From NCBI RefSeq assembly GCF_021731785.1, contig NZ_JAKFWS010000037.1, forward strand, positions 1 through 51,525: a stretch of 51,525 nt of DNA, written 5' to 3'. The notes beneath the pieces were generated by a model. That model was not told the origin of the DNA. It ran no database searches and saw only the letters and a program-made list of their open reading frames with translations. A program made the translations under genes and the position numbers. The DNA comes from Methylocystis sp. GTDB lineage: Bacteria; Pseudomonadota; Alphaproteobacteria; Rhizobiales; Beijerinckiaceae. Numbering within the stretch: the first letter of the stretch is position 1; each line of letters opens with the position of its first letter. Of this stretch, positions 6,966-14,552 are shown piece after piece.

Positions 6966-7604
6966 TCAGTGAGTGAGCCGGGACAGCCTGAGGGCCATTT
7001 TTGAATATTGCTCGGCTTTCTTGCAGGCGGATCGCAAAGAGCCGGAGCTGATGTCTTCCAACGCAGCTTCTTCCAACGTTTTGAAGATCTTTTGTAGGGT
7101 GGGATGAGCGCTCCCCGAGGCTTCATCGCGAATTTGGCCGATACGGGCGCGGACGTTAGCATTTGTTAGCAGCCGCTTGCCGTTTACCCGGCTTGTCGTA
7201 TCGGCGGAGCGACCATAGGCAGCGGCGTAAGCCGCTGACGCCGATTTGCCCGCCGCGACTGCTTGAGCAAAGGCTTCCTGCCGGACATTAGGAAGTGGCG
7301 CCACTTTCCGCTCCTCGGGCTTGTCCTGCGAATCCTGGCCTTTGGCAGAACATAGATCAAGCCAATTCCATGTGGTGAAAATAGCGGTTTCGAGCATCAT
7401 AAACGCCCCGAACAAGTCGGCTGCTGAGAAAATCAATCTGATGGTCGTTGGCGTGCATTCGAAAGTCCTTGGCTTGTCGAGAAATTCCCGCGCGCGTTCG
7501 GCCAAGCCCTCGCGAACTACGAGCAACAATCGAAGAACAGCTTTCCAGATCACGCGCTGCGAGCGCGGCGTCGTTAGGGCAGACGTATGCGGCTTGTTAG
7601 GCAT
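6966..7604 (-). CDS. Terminase small subunit-like protein with an unusual N-terminal extension
   Basis: 212 residues. Residues about 108-160 (NVRQEAFAQAVAAGKSASAA, AAYGRSADTTSRVNGKRLL, NANVRARIGQI) match the helix-turn-helix region of phage terminase small subunits, which recognise packaging sites and hand DNA to the large subunit. Residues 1-100 are not part of that family and include a hydrophobic stretch (LIFSAADLFGAFMMLETAIF). No large subunit is in the window. It overlaps the RuvC-like gene by eight bases and is the last member of an eight-gene overlapping operon. A terS without terL is the pattern of phage satellites that redirect a helper phage's packaging; the role is inferred. Confidence 0.65.
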   Translation of the reverse strand: MPNKPHTSALTTPRSQRVIWKAVLRLLLVVREGLAERAREFLDKPRTFECTPTTIRLIFSAADLFGAFMMLETAIFTTWNWLDLCSAKGQDSQDKPEERKVAPLPNVRQEAFAQAVAAGKSASAAYAAAYGRSADTTSRVNGKRLLTNANVRARIGQIRDEASGSAHPTLQKIFKTLEEAALEDISSGSLRSACKKAEQYSKMALRLSRLTH

Positions 7605-8075
7605 TGCCCACCAATTTTATCCGTCCGGCGGAGGCGATCAGCGCAGCCTCCGCGCGATTCACGCGGGCGAAGAATGCGGCTTTTGCGGGCCAGCGGCTGA
7701 TCGCCTCCGATCTTGCCGTGTCTTTTGTGCCGTTGCGGACCGCAGGAAAGCCCACAATGCGTTTCCCTGAAGCGGGCGGTAGAGGGTAGCCGGAACGCCA
7801 CACGCGGCTAGAACGCCTTCTACAAGCCCGCGCGAGCGGCCGAAGGAAAATGCGCCTACTGCGCCTTCACCTGGGCGAGGGCCGACGAGCTCGATAAAGG
7901 CGTGTCCAGTATGCCAACGATAAACGAGATCGGCGAGCAAAGGGCCGTTCACGGCAGGCCGGCCCTTCGGCCCGTCGCGCAGGATCGGCATATCGGCCAC
8001 TTCGAGCAATTCGCCATCCGGCGAGAGAAGCGCGAGCGCGCCATGCACGCCAATGTCGACTCCGATGATGCTCAT
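7597..8075 (-). pseudogene. RuvC-like Holliday-junction nuclease, frameshifted
   Basis: Starts MSIIGVDIGVHGALALLSPD, the first acidic beta-strand of the RNase H/RuvC fold, and continues to GLVEGVLAACGVPATLYRP. The frame then changes near 7771-7783; the other frame continues naturally with SGKRIVGFPAVRNGTKDTAR, SEAISRWPAKAAFFARV, and RAEAALIASAGRIKLVGNA and stops at 7597, overlapping the next start by eight bases exactly as expected for this operon. The repaired protein would be about 158 residues, the usual size of phage RuvC-like resolvases. Without repair the 138-residue product loses the C-terminal catalytic part. Decay and sequencing error are both possible. Confidence 0.7.
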
Positions 8076-8398
8076 CGCGACCGCTCCTGTTCGAGAATAT
8101 CGAGCACGGCGCCGACGATGCCGCTGGCCGAGCCATCGCTCTCGCGGGTGACGGCGGCGCGGATGGCCTCAGGCCGCACGCTATATTGCAGGGCGATCGA
8201 CAAGGTGACTGCGGCGTCGCGTGCGTCAGCGGCAGCCGGGCTTGATCCCTTCGCACAGTCGATAAAGACTTCAGCGAGAGAGCCATCTTCGAAGCGACCG
8301 ACGCCGGCGACATATTCAATGCCGCGAAAGCTGAAGGCGACCGCTTCATGCGCGCGGCGGTTAGGGAGACGGCGGCGGGTCATCGGCCAGCCTTCCAT
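8072..8398 (-). CDS. TSCPD-like small phage protein, 108 aa
   Basis: 108 residues overlapping the RuvC-like gene by four bases (ATGA). The sequence RRRLPNRRAHEAVAFSFRG, GRFEDGSLAEVFIDCAKGSS, ADARDAAVTLSIALQYSV resembles a TSCPD-like domain, known from the C-terminus of ribonucleotide reductases and also found as a stand-alone gene in alphaproteobacterial prophages and islands, frequently beside a RuvC-like gene. Function is unknown. The ATG at 8398 gives MEGWPMTRRR; the second ATG six codons later is also possible. Confidence 0.5.
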   Translation of the reverse strand: MEGWPMTRRRLPNRRAHEAVAFSFRGIEYVAGVGRFEDGSLAEVFIDCAKGSSPAAADARDAAVTLSIALQYSVRPEAIRAAVTRESDGSASGIVGAVLDILEQERSR

Positions 8399-8718
8399 TT
8401 GTTGAAGTCGACAACGACCGTTTCGTCACGGGCGATGTTGCGGAGCGTCAGCGTGCCCTCGCGCCAGCCTTCGACGGGCTGTTCCCACCAGCGCCAACGG
8501 CGTTCGCGCTCGGCGGCCATGCGCTCGTAAATCTTCTCAACCGAGGCCCGACGGTCTTCGAGAGAAATCGGCGCTGGAATTTCGATTTCCGGTTCACCCC
8601 TTGCGGCGCTTGCGGCGTTTGCGGCAGTTTGGCGGTTTTCGGGGTGAACTGCCGCAACTGCCGCAAGGCCGGAACTCAATTCTGGAAGTTTGAAGCGCTG
8701 ATAAGCCATCGCCCTCAC
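8380..8718 (-). CDS. Hypothetical operon protein, 112 aa
   Basis: 112 residues, overlapping its upstream neighbour by four bases (ATGA at 8715-8718) and its downstream neighbour by 19. The middle is charged and helical (SLEDRRASVEKIYERMAAER, RRWRWWEQPVEGWREG). No family recognised. The coupling shows it is part of the satellite-like operon. Confidence 0.55.
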   Translation of the reverse strand: MRAMAYQRFKLPELSSGLAAVAAVHPENRQTAANAASAARGEPEIEIPAPISLEDRRASVEKIYERMAAERERRWRWWEQPVEGWREGTLTLRNIARDETVVVDFNKWKAGR

Positions 8719-10337
8719 GCCTCCCTGATCAGCCGGAACTTGCGGGGCCTAGCGGATGTCTCCTCAAGCCACCCATGAGATTTCAGAATGCCGATCGCCT
8801 CATCGGCCCCGGCTTTGGTCCTGAACGGCGGCGGGGCCAGCTTACCGATCTCGCGGAAGCTGATCTCATCCCGATCCCTCGACCGAAGCCAATCGAGAAG
8901 CATCTGCGCGCGCACAAGGCGAGGATCGGTGCGGGCCGCGCTTTGAAGGCGGACGGCCTCGTTCACATACCAGTCCGCCAACTTCAGAGCGGAGTGCATC
9001 GTCTCGACGCCGATCTCTGCCGCCCCGCAGTCGTCGACGATCGTCAGAACGCCAGCGATGCGCGCCGCATGCTCCGCGATCTTGGCCGCGAAGTCCTGCA
9101 CTGGATGAAGATCATTGCCGGGGCCGCATTGCCTTTCGATGTGATTGTAAAAGGCGCGCCATGCGTCGGCGGCGTCGGCAGCCATCGTGAGCGCACGCGG
9201 CTCAAGCTCATTTTTGCGGCTATTGGCCAGTGGCCACGGCGCTTCAAGGATAGAGAGAATGCGAGCGCCATATGCGCGAATGGCGGCGTCGTCCTCTGGC
9301 GAGGCGTCGCGATAGAGGCGCGTGCCCGCAATGCTCTCCGGCGCGGCAACCAGCACGCGAGACAGAAGGCCCTGGTCGCGCAAGAGCGGATCGGCGAGGA
9401 ATTGCGCCGCCGCATCATGCTGCACCATCAAATGCATTGCGAGTCGCCGCCCGTGGAGGATGGTCACGCCATCGAGAGAGCGAAGCCGCTTGATTGGCTT
9501 GCCGTCCCACATTTCGCTGTAACCGGCGGCGGAGCGCAGTCGGTTGTCCTGGGACATTCCGTGTCCGCCGATGAACATGCCGCCCTCGGCGCTGAAAACG
9601 CCCAGCGACGCCGGCGCCGAGATCCACGCCTTCACGAGCCCCTCGATCGTCGGCTCCGGGGCCGTGAGGAACGGATAGAGCGGCGGCTCGGGCTCGGGTC
9701 CGATTGCGGCGAGCGACTTCCGCCGCTGATCGAGGTCCAATTTCTTGTCCGCTTCGATCTTCCTTTTCTCGGCGTTCCATGCCGCACAAGCGATCTTCCA
9801 CTCGCGGTGTGCGCGCTCGTGCTCCTCCTTTAACTTCTTCTCGCGTTTGCGGATTGGCCATAGGGCTTCATTGTCGGCAGTAGATTTCCTGTCGCCGGAA
9901 GCGGCCACCGTCACGAAGAACAGCGACAACGGCCGCGTCTGCCCGTAGGGCAGCATTACGTCCGCATGCGCCTGCGCGGCGAGCGCCGCGGCGGCCAATA
10001 CGGATTGTGCTGCGATTGCCTCGGGAACTTGAACCTTGCGCGAGATCGCAGCGGCGGCGCGGGATAGAGCGGGGCCAAGCGCCTCGATCGGAAAGCGCTC
10101 GGCCTTGGGTAATGCAGGGAACAGCGGTATTGGCGCGTCGGTCGCCTCCGGCCCCGGCGCGTCGGTCGCCTCCGGCTCCGGCGCTGCTACGCGTATTGGC
10201 GCGGCGCCGTTGCCATTGCGCGCCGGCGTGCGCCCGATTGCCGAGATTTCCTGGTTTACCGTAGCAAACCATTCGTCGCGCTTCGCGCGCGGCCAGGACG
10301 CGAAGTCGGCTGGCGGGATGTGATGAGCGCGCGTCAT
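8715..10337 (-). CDS. DUF3987 family protein (primase/helicase-like ATPase of mobile elements)
   Basis: 540 residues. After a low-complexity N-terminus with two 8-residue repeats (residues about 52-68), the conserved part begins with FPIEALGPALSRAAAAISRK and AAQSVLAAAALAAQAHADV, then a Walker-A-like segment VAASGDRKSTADNEA. A charged coiled region follows (about residues 165-215), then GVFSAEGGMFIGGHGMS and RLAMHLMVQHDAAAQFLAD. This is the DUF3987 pattern found in replication modules of phages, satellites and islands, where it is thought to act as a helicase or primase-associated ATPase. The C-terminus (RDRDEISFREIGKLAP, LKSHGWLEE) is a winged-helix-like DNA-binding tail. It overlaps both neighbours by four bases. 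Confidence 0.8.
   Translation of the reverse strand: MTRAHHIPPADFASWPRAKRDEWFATVNQEISAIGRTPARNGNGAAPIRVAAPEPEATDAPGPEATDAPIPLFPALPKAERFPIEALGPALSRAAAAISRKVQVPEAIAAQSVLAAAALAAQAHADVMLPYGQTRPLSLFFVTVAASGDRKSTADNEALWPIRKREKKLKEEHERAHREWKIACAAWNAEKRKIEADKKLDLDQRRKSLAAIGPEPEPPLYPFLTAPEPTIEGLVKAWISAPASLGVFSAEGGMFIGGHGMSQDNRLRSAAGYSEMWDGKPIKRLRSLDGVTILHGRRLAMHLMVQHDAAAQFLADPLLRDQGLLSRVLVAAPESIAGTRLYRDASPEDDAAIRAYGARILSILEAPWPLANSRKNELEPRALTMAADAADAWRAFYNHIERQCGPGNDLHPVQDFAAKIAEHAARIAGVLTIVDDCGAAEIGVETMHSALKLADWYVNEAVRLQSAARTDPRLVRAQMLLDWLRSRDRDEISFREIGKLAPPPFRTKAGADEAIGILKSHGWLEETSARPRKFRLIREA
10132..10179 (-). repeat. Two tandem 24-bp units in the DUF3987 gene
   Basis: Two adjacent 24-bp copies differing at one base, encoding a duplicated eight-residue Pro/Glu/Ala/Asp segment in the linker before the conserved domain. 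It looks like a recent slippage duplication and should not affect the core fold. Confidence 0.8.
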
Positions 10338-10585
10338 TCGGCTCCGTCCCGATGGAGTGGCGGAACGGACTCACGCCAGGACTTGATTGTGGCTGTCAGC
10401 GTGCGGCGAGAGGTCCACAAGCACGCTTCGATGGCGGGCACATCTGCGGCCGCAGCCGCCGCGAGCAATGCGGCGGACTCGGCGCACATGATTGATGCAA
10501 ACTCGACAATCGCGTCGCAGGCGATCAACTGCGCTTCAGTCGGCTGCGCGGCTGCGAAGGTGGGCGGGCGAATGGGCGCGTTCAT
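10334..10585 (-). CDS. Hypothetical operon protein, 83 aa
   Basis: 83 residues with an alanine-rich helix in the middle (IMCAESAALLAAAAAADVPA). It overlaps the genes on both sides by four bases (ATGA at 10334-10337 and 10582-10585). No family recognised; real by operon structure. Confidence 0.55.
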   Translation of the reverse strand: MNAPIRPPTFAAAQPTEAQLIACDAIVEFASIMCAESAALLAAAAAADVPAIEACLWTSRRTLTATIKSWRESVPPLHRDGAE

Positions 10586-10848
10586 TGGGTGCTGCCCCCC
10601 TCACTGAGGAAGGCGAGCAGCGATTGAATGTCCTCGCCCCTCGCGCGCGACGCGTCATCGACCCAGCGCCATGTCAGGCGATTGACGCGCAGCCCTGGCC
10701 ATCTGCGGGAGAGCGTCGCGCGGCTCGGCAGCAACGCTTGCAGGTCTTGCTTCGGCGAGACAATCTCGGAAGCGATCGCCTTGCCAGACTGATCACTATT
10801 CCGAGCCCCGCCGGTCGCCGCCGGCGGGCTCTTTGCTGTGTGGGCCAC
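10582..10848 (-). CDS. Hypothetical operon protein, 88 aa
   Basis: 88 residues, three bases after the AlpA-like gene and overlapping the next by four. The C-terminal part (WPGLRVNRLTWRWVDDASRA, IQSLLAFLSEGG) suggests a small folded domain. The first codons lie in a strong GC-rich inverted repeat at 10801-10832, so expression could be modulated there. No family recognised. Confidence 0.5.
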   Translation of the reverse strand: MAHTAKSPPAATGGARNSDQSGKAIASEIVSPKQDLQALLPSRATLSRRWPGLRVNRLTWRWVDDASRARGEDIQSLLAFLSEGGSTQ

Positions 10849-10851
10849 GAT

Positions 10852-11079
10852 TCACGCCTCCGCCGCGTCGGAGGTCGATTTCTGTGGCGCGCCGATCTTC
10901 GCCACCGCCCAGGCGTCGAGGTCTTCGGGTGCATAAATTGCGGCGTTCGCGGCTTTCCGAAAGAGCGGACCGCCGCCTAGGCAGGCGAGTTTCGCGAGCG
11001 TCCTCTCGGAGCCGAAGCCATATTTGGACTTGAGATATTCGCCGGCGGCTTTCCGCCGAAGAAATTGGGGAGTCTGCAT
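10852..11079 (-). CDS. AlpA/excisionase-like small DNA-binding protein
   Basis: 75 residues from the ATG at 11079, which has TGAGGA nine bases upstream; a longer frame to 11121 lacks such a site. The sequence QFLRRKAAGEYLKSKYG, ERTLAKLACLGGGPLFRKA, IYAPEDLDAWA is the winged helix-turn-helix layout of AlpA/MerR-like excisionases and prophage activators (target column, pocket GPLFRK, then the W-ring at the end). It is the first gene of the eight-gene operon, so it may switch the operon on or assist excision. Exact role is inferred. Confidence 0.65.
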   Translation of the reverse strand: MQTPQFLRRKAAGEYLKSKYGFGSERTLAKLACLGGGPLFRKAANAAIYAPEDLDAWAVAKIGAPQKSTSDAAEA

Positions 11080-11239
11080 CGTGTCATTCCTCACTCGGCG
11101 CGGTAGCGCGCGGAACGACAAGAAATTTACGCATATTTTCTAGTGGCGGGCGGGACATTAGGTGCGCCCAGCCGAGCGGATAAAGTCCTAATTTGAAGCG
11201 TGCGTGAGCGCCTCAGCGTTTACGGTCGGAGCGACCGAT

Positions 11240-12019
11240 CTATTTTCGGAGCTCCGGGTCAGTTAACCAGTCTGGCCATTCCCAATTTCGCTCCTCCTTG
11301 TTTTTGGCGCTAGAGCGCGCCGCCGAAACGGCTTTGGCCAAGCCGTCCAAACTGTGCGAGTAGCGTCGTAGTCCCGTTGGAAATGCGCATTGAACGGCGG
11401 CGACAAAAGCCACAAATCTTGATGGTGGACCATGGTGGGACTTTCCTCGGCCCTTCGATGCAGATGGCTTCCACTCCCTCTTTTCGGCGTATTCCCAAAG
11501 ATGAATGATCAATGTCTTCCAGCTGTCTCCTTCAATATAGCCCCATCCAGAGGCCGCCCTCTCTTTGAGATCTTTGTCGGTCTCAATCGCAGTATTGACG
11601 AACGTTTCCAAGGTCTCAATGAGGTCCTCGCGAGTATGCTTTCCATCCGTGGTTATTCGCATTTGGTAGAACGCAGCGGCTTGCGCTTGGAAGGCGGCCT
11701 CGCGTTGGGTGGCGTTCCCCGGTGGATTCACGAGAAGCGAGCGGAGTCGCCCGGCGGCGTCGATAATACTATCCAAGCACTTTCGAACATCAGTAACGAA
11801 TGGTGCGTTTTGTTCCGTTTCAGCAGCTTCGAAATATTCAAGGCTGAGACGGCGAATTTCTGCGCGATCCTTATCACCAAGGAGACACCCAAGCGCTTCC
11901 TCCATTTGGCGCCACTGGCTTTCGGTCGGCGCAAATTCGTGGCCGAGCGTGGTTACTGACGCCCAATATCTTGGAAGCCGTCGTTTTCTGCGGGCGTTTC
12001 CCTTTGCCGGCTTTGTCAT
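11240..12019 (-). CDS. Hypothetical protein, 259 aa, between integrase and the replication operon
   Basis: 259 residues, mostly helical. Basic N-terminus (MTKPAKGNARRKRRLPRYW), then charged helices (TESQWRQMEEALGCLLGDKD, FVTDVRKCLDSIIDAAGRL) and a C-terminal segment with many Trp (RNWEWPDWLTDPELRK). No family recognised. It stands alone between the integrase (89 bp away) and the replication operon (160 bp away), a position that in satellites often holds a regulator or accessory gene; no HTH is obvious. Codon use does not look foreign compared with its neighbours. Confidence 0.55.
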   Translation of the reverse strand: MTKPAKGNARRKRRLPRYWASVTTLGHEFAPTESQWRQMEEALGCLLGDKDRAEIRRLSLEYFEAAETEQNAPFVTDVRKCLDSIIDAAGRLRSLLVNPPGNATQREAAFQAQAAAFYQMRITTDGKHTREDLIETLETFVNTAIETDKDLKERAASGWGYIEGDSWKTLIIHLWEYAEKREWKPSASKGRGKSHHGPPSRFVAFVAAVQCAFPTGLRRYSHSLDGLAKAVSAARSSAKNKEERNWEWPDWLTDPELRK

Positions 12020-12108
12020 TAGGCGAATCCACGGGGATCGTAAGAAAGCGGGGGAAAGAGAATTTCGCGTTCGACACTTGTCAACCGGATAGCCACTTAG
12101 GCGTGGCG

Positions 12109-13404
12109 TTAGGTGGAGGTTGTGCCCAGCTTCCTGACCGGCACCACGTCGCCACCCTTGTTTCCCTCCATCGCTGCGCTGATCGTCGTGCCGATGGTAT
12201 CGACCGCGCGGCGCAGCGGGTCAGCGTCGAGGTGCGCATATCTGTGGGTTGTCGCCGCCTGCGAATGGCCTAACAGCTTCCCGATGATCGGCAGGCCAAG
12301 CGACGCTCCCGCCCCGAAACTCGCGAACGAATGACGGAGATCATGCAGCCGGACGCCTTCAAGGCCGGCGGTTCTCTTCACGGCCGCCCAGGGCTTCTTG
12401 AGGTCTGCCCGCGGCGCGCCTTCCTTGGCGCCCGCGATGATGTGCGAGTTGCCTTCGATGCGCGGCAGCGACGCCAAAACAGCCTGCGCCGCCGCCGAGA
12501 GGTAAATTGGCTTTTTCCCGGTTTTTGAGTCGCTTAGGAAGATAACCCCGCGCTCCAAGTCGACCTGCGACCATTGCGCATGAAGGATTTCCCGCAGGCG
12601 CGCACCGGTAAGAATTAAGAGCCGGATCGCGGCGACTGCGAACGGATCGAGAATACGGCGGCGGTTCGATTCCTTCGGAGCGTGCTTGGCATTGGGCTTT
12701 ATCTCGTCAACATGCCACGGAAGCCCCCGCGTCTCAGCGAGCGTGAGAACTGTCCCGAGGCGTGCCAGTTCCTCGGACGTGAGAAAGCGCTCTTTGCCCT
12801 GCTCTCGATATTTCTTAAGGCCTTTCGCCGGATTGTGGCCCTCAGGAACGTGTCCGCGTTCAGCCGCCCAAGCGAACAGCTTCGCCCAAACTGCGACGGC
12901 GCGATTGGCGGCGTAGGGGCGATCCGCCATTTGCGCATGCAGGGTAGCGATCTTGGCCCGCGTTAGCGCGCCTGCTTTCACACTTCCATGGGCTCCTCGA
13001 AGGACGTCGGTCGCGACCCGATGACTGACAGCCGTTCCCGGCTTCAACATCGTCCCGATGTGTTGGGCGTCGAAGACATCAATCAACTCGGAAATGGTGA
13101 GCGCCTCACGCTGCTCAGCTCGTTCCGCTGCTGGGTCGGCTCCGAGCCGGACGCGAGCGAGCAGGCCGGCGGCCGCTCGCCGCGCCTGATCGGGCGTTAG
13201 CGCTGTCGTTTTGCCGAGCGTCACTCGCCGCTTAGAGACGCTGCGCCCTCCTCCATTCGGTCGATATTCGACGACCCATGACTTGACGCCGGAGGGCATG
13301 ACGCGGACGCCGAAGCCGGCAAGATCGGCGTCGAAGGCGATAAAGGCGCGATCGCGAGGCGCGAGCCCGTCAACGGATTTCTTGGAGAGCTTAAGGACTG
13401 GCAT
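12109..13404 (-). CDS. int: Tyrosine recombinase / integrase of the mobile element
   Basis: 431 residues from ATG 13404 (MPVLKLSKKSVDGLAP). Order of domains: an arm-binding DUF4102-like N-terminus (AFIAFDADLAGFGVRVMPSG, KSWVVEYRPNG), a SAM-like core-binding domain about 110-210, then the catalytic domain with the full set of residues: Arg in LTGARLREI, His-x-x-Arg in LHDLRHSFA, His in LGHSQAA and the nucleophile Tyr in THRYAHLD. An open frame runs 66 codons further upstream, but it crosses the tRNA remnant antisense and is not taken as protein. The gene starts about 140 bp from that remnant, which is the expected layout for an element integrated at a tRNA 3' end. Confidence 0.92.
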   Translation of the reverse strand: MPVLKLSKKSVDGLAPRDRAFIAFDADLAGFGVRVMPSGVKSWVVEYRPNGGGRSVSKRRVTLGKTTALTPDQARRAAAGLLARVRLGADPAAERAEQREALTISELIDVFDAQHIGTMLKPGTAVSHRVATDVLRGAHGSVKAGALTRAKIATLHAQMADRPYAANRAVAVWAKLFAWAAERGHVPEGHNPAKGLKKYREQGKERFLTSEELARLGTVLTLAETRGLPWHVDEIKPNAKHAPKESNRRRILDPFAVAAIRLLILTGARLREILHAQWSQVDLERGVIFLSDSKTGKKPIYLSAAAQAVLASLPRIEGNSHIIAGAKEGAPRADLKKPWAAVKRTAGLEGVRLHDLRHSFASFGAGASLGLPIIGKLLGHSQAATTHRYAHLDADPLRRAVDTIGTTISAAMEGNKGGDVVPVRKLGTTST

Positions 13405-13544
13405 TGGCCATGTCGCCACCGTGTCGCCACCGCGATGGCATTCAGGGTAAGCACGAGAAATCAAAATGCAACACAAATCGCTGAAATACCGATAACTATA
13501 GACAGGAAAGAACCCGCCAGAAATTGGCAGAAATGCTCGACCTT

Positions 13545-13592
13545 GACATTCGTAATGATGGGGTCGGGGGTTCGAATCCCTCTTGCGCACCA
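13545..13592 (+). other. tRNA 3'-half remnant, probable attachment site of the element
   Basis: The plus strand carries an anticodon-loop-like TTCGTAA, an extra loop, a T arm (GGGGG TTCGAAT CCCTC) and a terminal CCA, but no matching 5' half. The anticodon would read CGT, so a tRNA-Thr is the nearest guess; the acceptor strand is one base short, so identity is uncertain. The integrase lies immediately to the left, so this should be attR, with the intact tRNA expected at the left end. I found no second copy in the window, so the left end may lie beyond base 1. Confidence 0.65.
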
Positions 13593-13775
13593 AAGAAATC
13601 AATCACTTATGCAAACAATCCCAGCGATCAGGCGCCGCCGCTCCTGAGAGCGGTGTCGGCACCATCGCTGAAACCACCGCCACTCGCAGGAAAAAGTCCG
13701 ACCATCTCTGATGGGGCTCTGCGCTCCGCGAAACTGAGAAGGCCGAGCACTCATTTGCGTCGCATCTTCCTGAAC

Positions 13776-13988
13776 CTAACGCGCGGGAGGCAACGGCTGT
13801 GGATTAAGCGCATCGACCACGGCCTGCAATAATTCGTGGGCGCGAGGCGGCAGCGGCTGTGGATTAAGGGCTACCGCGTCAATAACCGACCGCAGGATTG
13901 TTTGAATGCGCTGGTCGCTGATGCGTCCCGTCAATTCATGAATTTCTTTTAAAACAGCAATATCAGAGCAATCGTTTGGGCTTGTCAT
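13776..13988 (-). CDS. Small protein with two NPQPLPP motifs
   Basis: 70 residues from ATG 13988 (MTSPNDCSD), chosen because GGGGGAGGG stands directly upstream; the frame is open 26 codons further. The body is helical (IAVLKEIHELTGRISDQRIQ) and ends with two copies of a motif, ALNPQPLPPRAHELLQ and ALNPQPLPPAR, 23 residues apart. The NPQPLPP string recurs in otherwise unrelated small bacterial proteins of unknown role, so it may be a docking or sorting motif. The two copies are also visible as a DNA repeat at 13796-13808 and 13852-13866. No function assigned. Confidence 0.6.
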   Translation of the reverse strand: MTSPNDCSDIAVLKEIHELTGRISDQRIQTILRSVIDAVALNPQPLPPRAHELLQAVVDALNPQPLPPAR

Positions 13989-14046
13989 CTGCGAACCCTC
14001 CCCCGGCTTGATATAATTGCCAAGTTCCGCCGTCCGAAAGCTGTCG

Positions 14047-14190
14047 TCAAGGTCGACTACGATCAACGTTCGATAATTGCCGCTTGGCGCCGCCCTTACG
14101 AAGCCTCACGCCCGGCCCGCCGCCGTTCTCTTCGATGAACTCGACACCGGCCGCTTCGAGCGCGGCTATATCGTGTGGATGTCGCTTACA
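14047..14190 (-). pseudogene. C-terminal remnant of an XRE-family regulator
   Basis: A 47-codon frame on the minus strand encodes HDIAALEAAGVEFIEENG and GGPGVRLRKGG, the well-conserved end of a class of rhizobial helix-turn-helix regulators. The HTH part is missing; a stop lies right upstream and the frame runs out of the 3' end of higA. It is therefore a fragment left by deletion or recombination. Confidence 0.6.
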
Positions 14191-14429
14191 TCAATCTCGC
14201 GCTCGGCGCGCCAGAAGTCATAAGCGGCCTGCATGCTGATCCAAACGTTGGGGCCGTCGCCGAACTGCCTGCCGAGACGAACGGCGACGGCCGGCGTGAC
14301 AGGCTGCTTCTGCTTCAGAATGTCATAGAGTGTCTGCTGTAAAACGCCGAGCAGACGTGCGACCTCCGCCTTGCTCTTGCCGGTGGCGGGGATCGTGATT
14401 TTCGCGAGCATCTCGCCGGGATGCGCCAT
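14166..14429 (-). CDS. higA: HigA-family antitoxin, apparently orphan
   Basis: 87 residues from ATG 14429 (MAHPGEMLAKITIP). The helix-turn-helix is clear (KSKAEVARLLGVLQQTLYDI) and the end AVRLGRQFGDGPNVWISMQA is typical of HigA, the DNA-binding antitoxin that neutralises the HigB ribosome-dependent mRNase. No higB-like frame precedes it; the sequence immediately upstream is the aquaporin gene. An open frame extends 35 codons upstream without similarity. The last residues overlap an XRE regulator fragment in another frame, so the 3' end may have been rearranged. It may act only as a regulator. Confidence 0.8.
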   Translation of the reverse strand: MAHPGEMLAKITIPATGKSKAEVARLLGVLQQTLYDILKQKQPVTPAVAVRLGRQFGDGPNVWISMQAAYDFWRAEREIDVSDIHTI

Positions 14430-14552
14430 CGTGACGGACGGATGGCGGAGCGTATCAGTCAACACAGCGGCCCAATGCCTGACTAAGAGCAGGCCAAAAA
14501 GCGCAGCTCCAGTCAATTCGTCCCAAACAGGCAACGTGCCGTCACGTCGCGG

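Noticed and set aside
6729-7004. 91-codon plus-strand frame with TTG start
   Set aside because: No ribosome site, weak start, and its end overlaps the terminase-like gene; kept out for lack of support.
10801-10832. Strong hairpin with a short T run, terminator-like on the plus strand
   Set aside because: It lies in the first codons of a coupled operon gene and no plus-strand gene precedes it; more likely a by-product of GC-rich coding sequence.
13405-13602. 66-codon N-terminal extension of the integrase frame
   Set aside because: It reads through the antisense of the tRNA remnant (giving RKRDSNPRP) and has no similarity to integrases; a start at 13404 fits the family.
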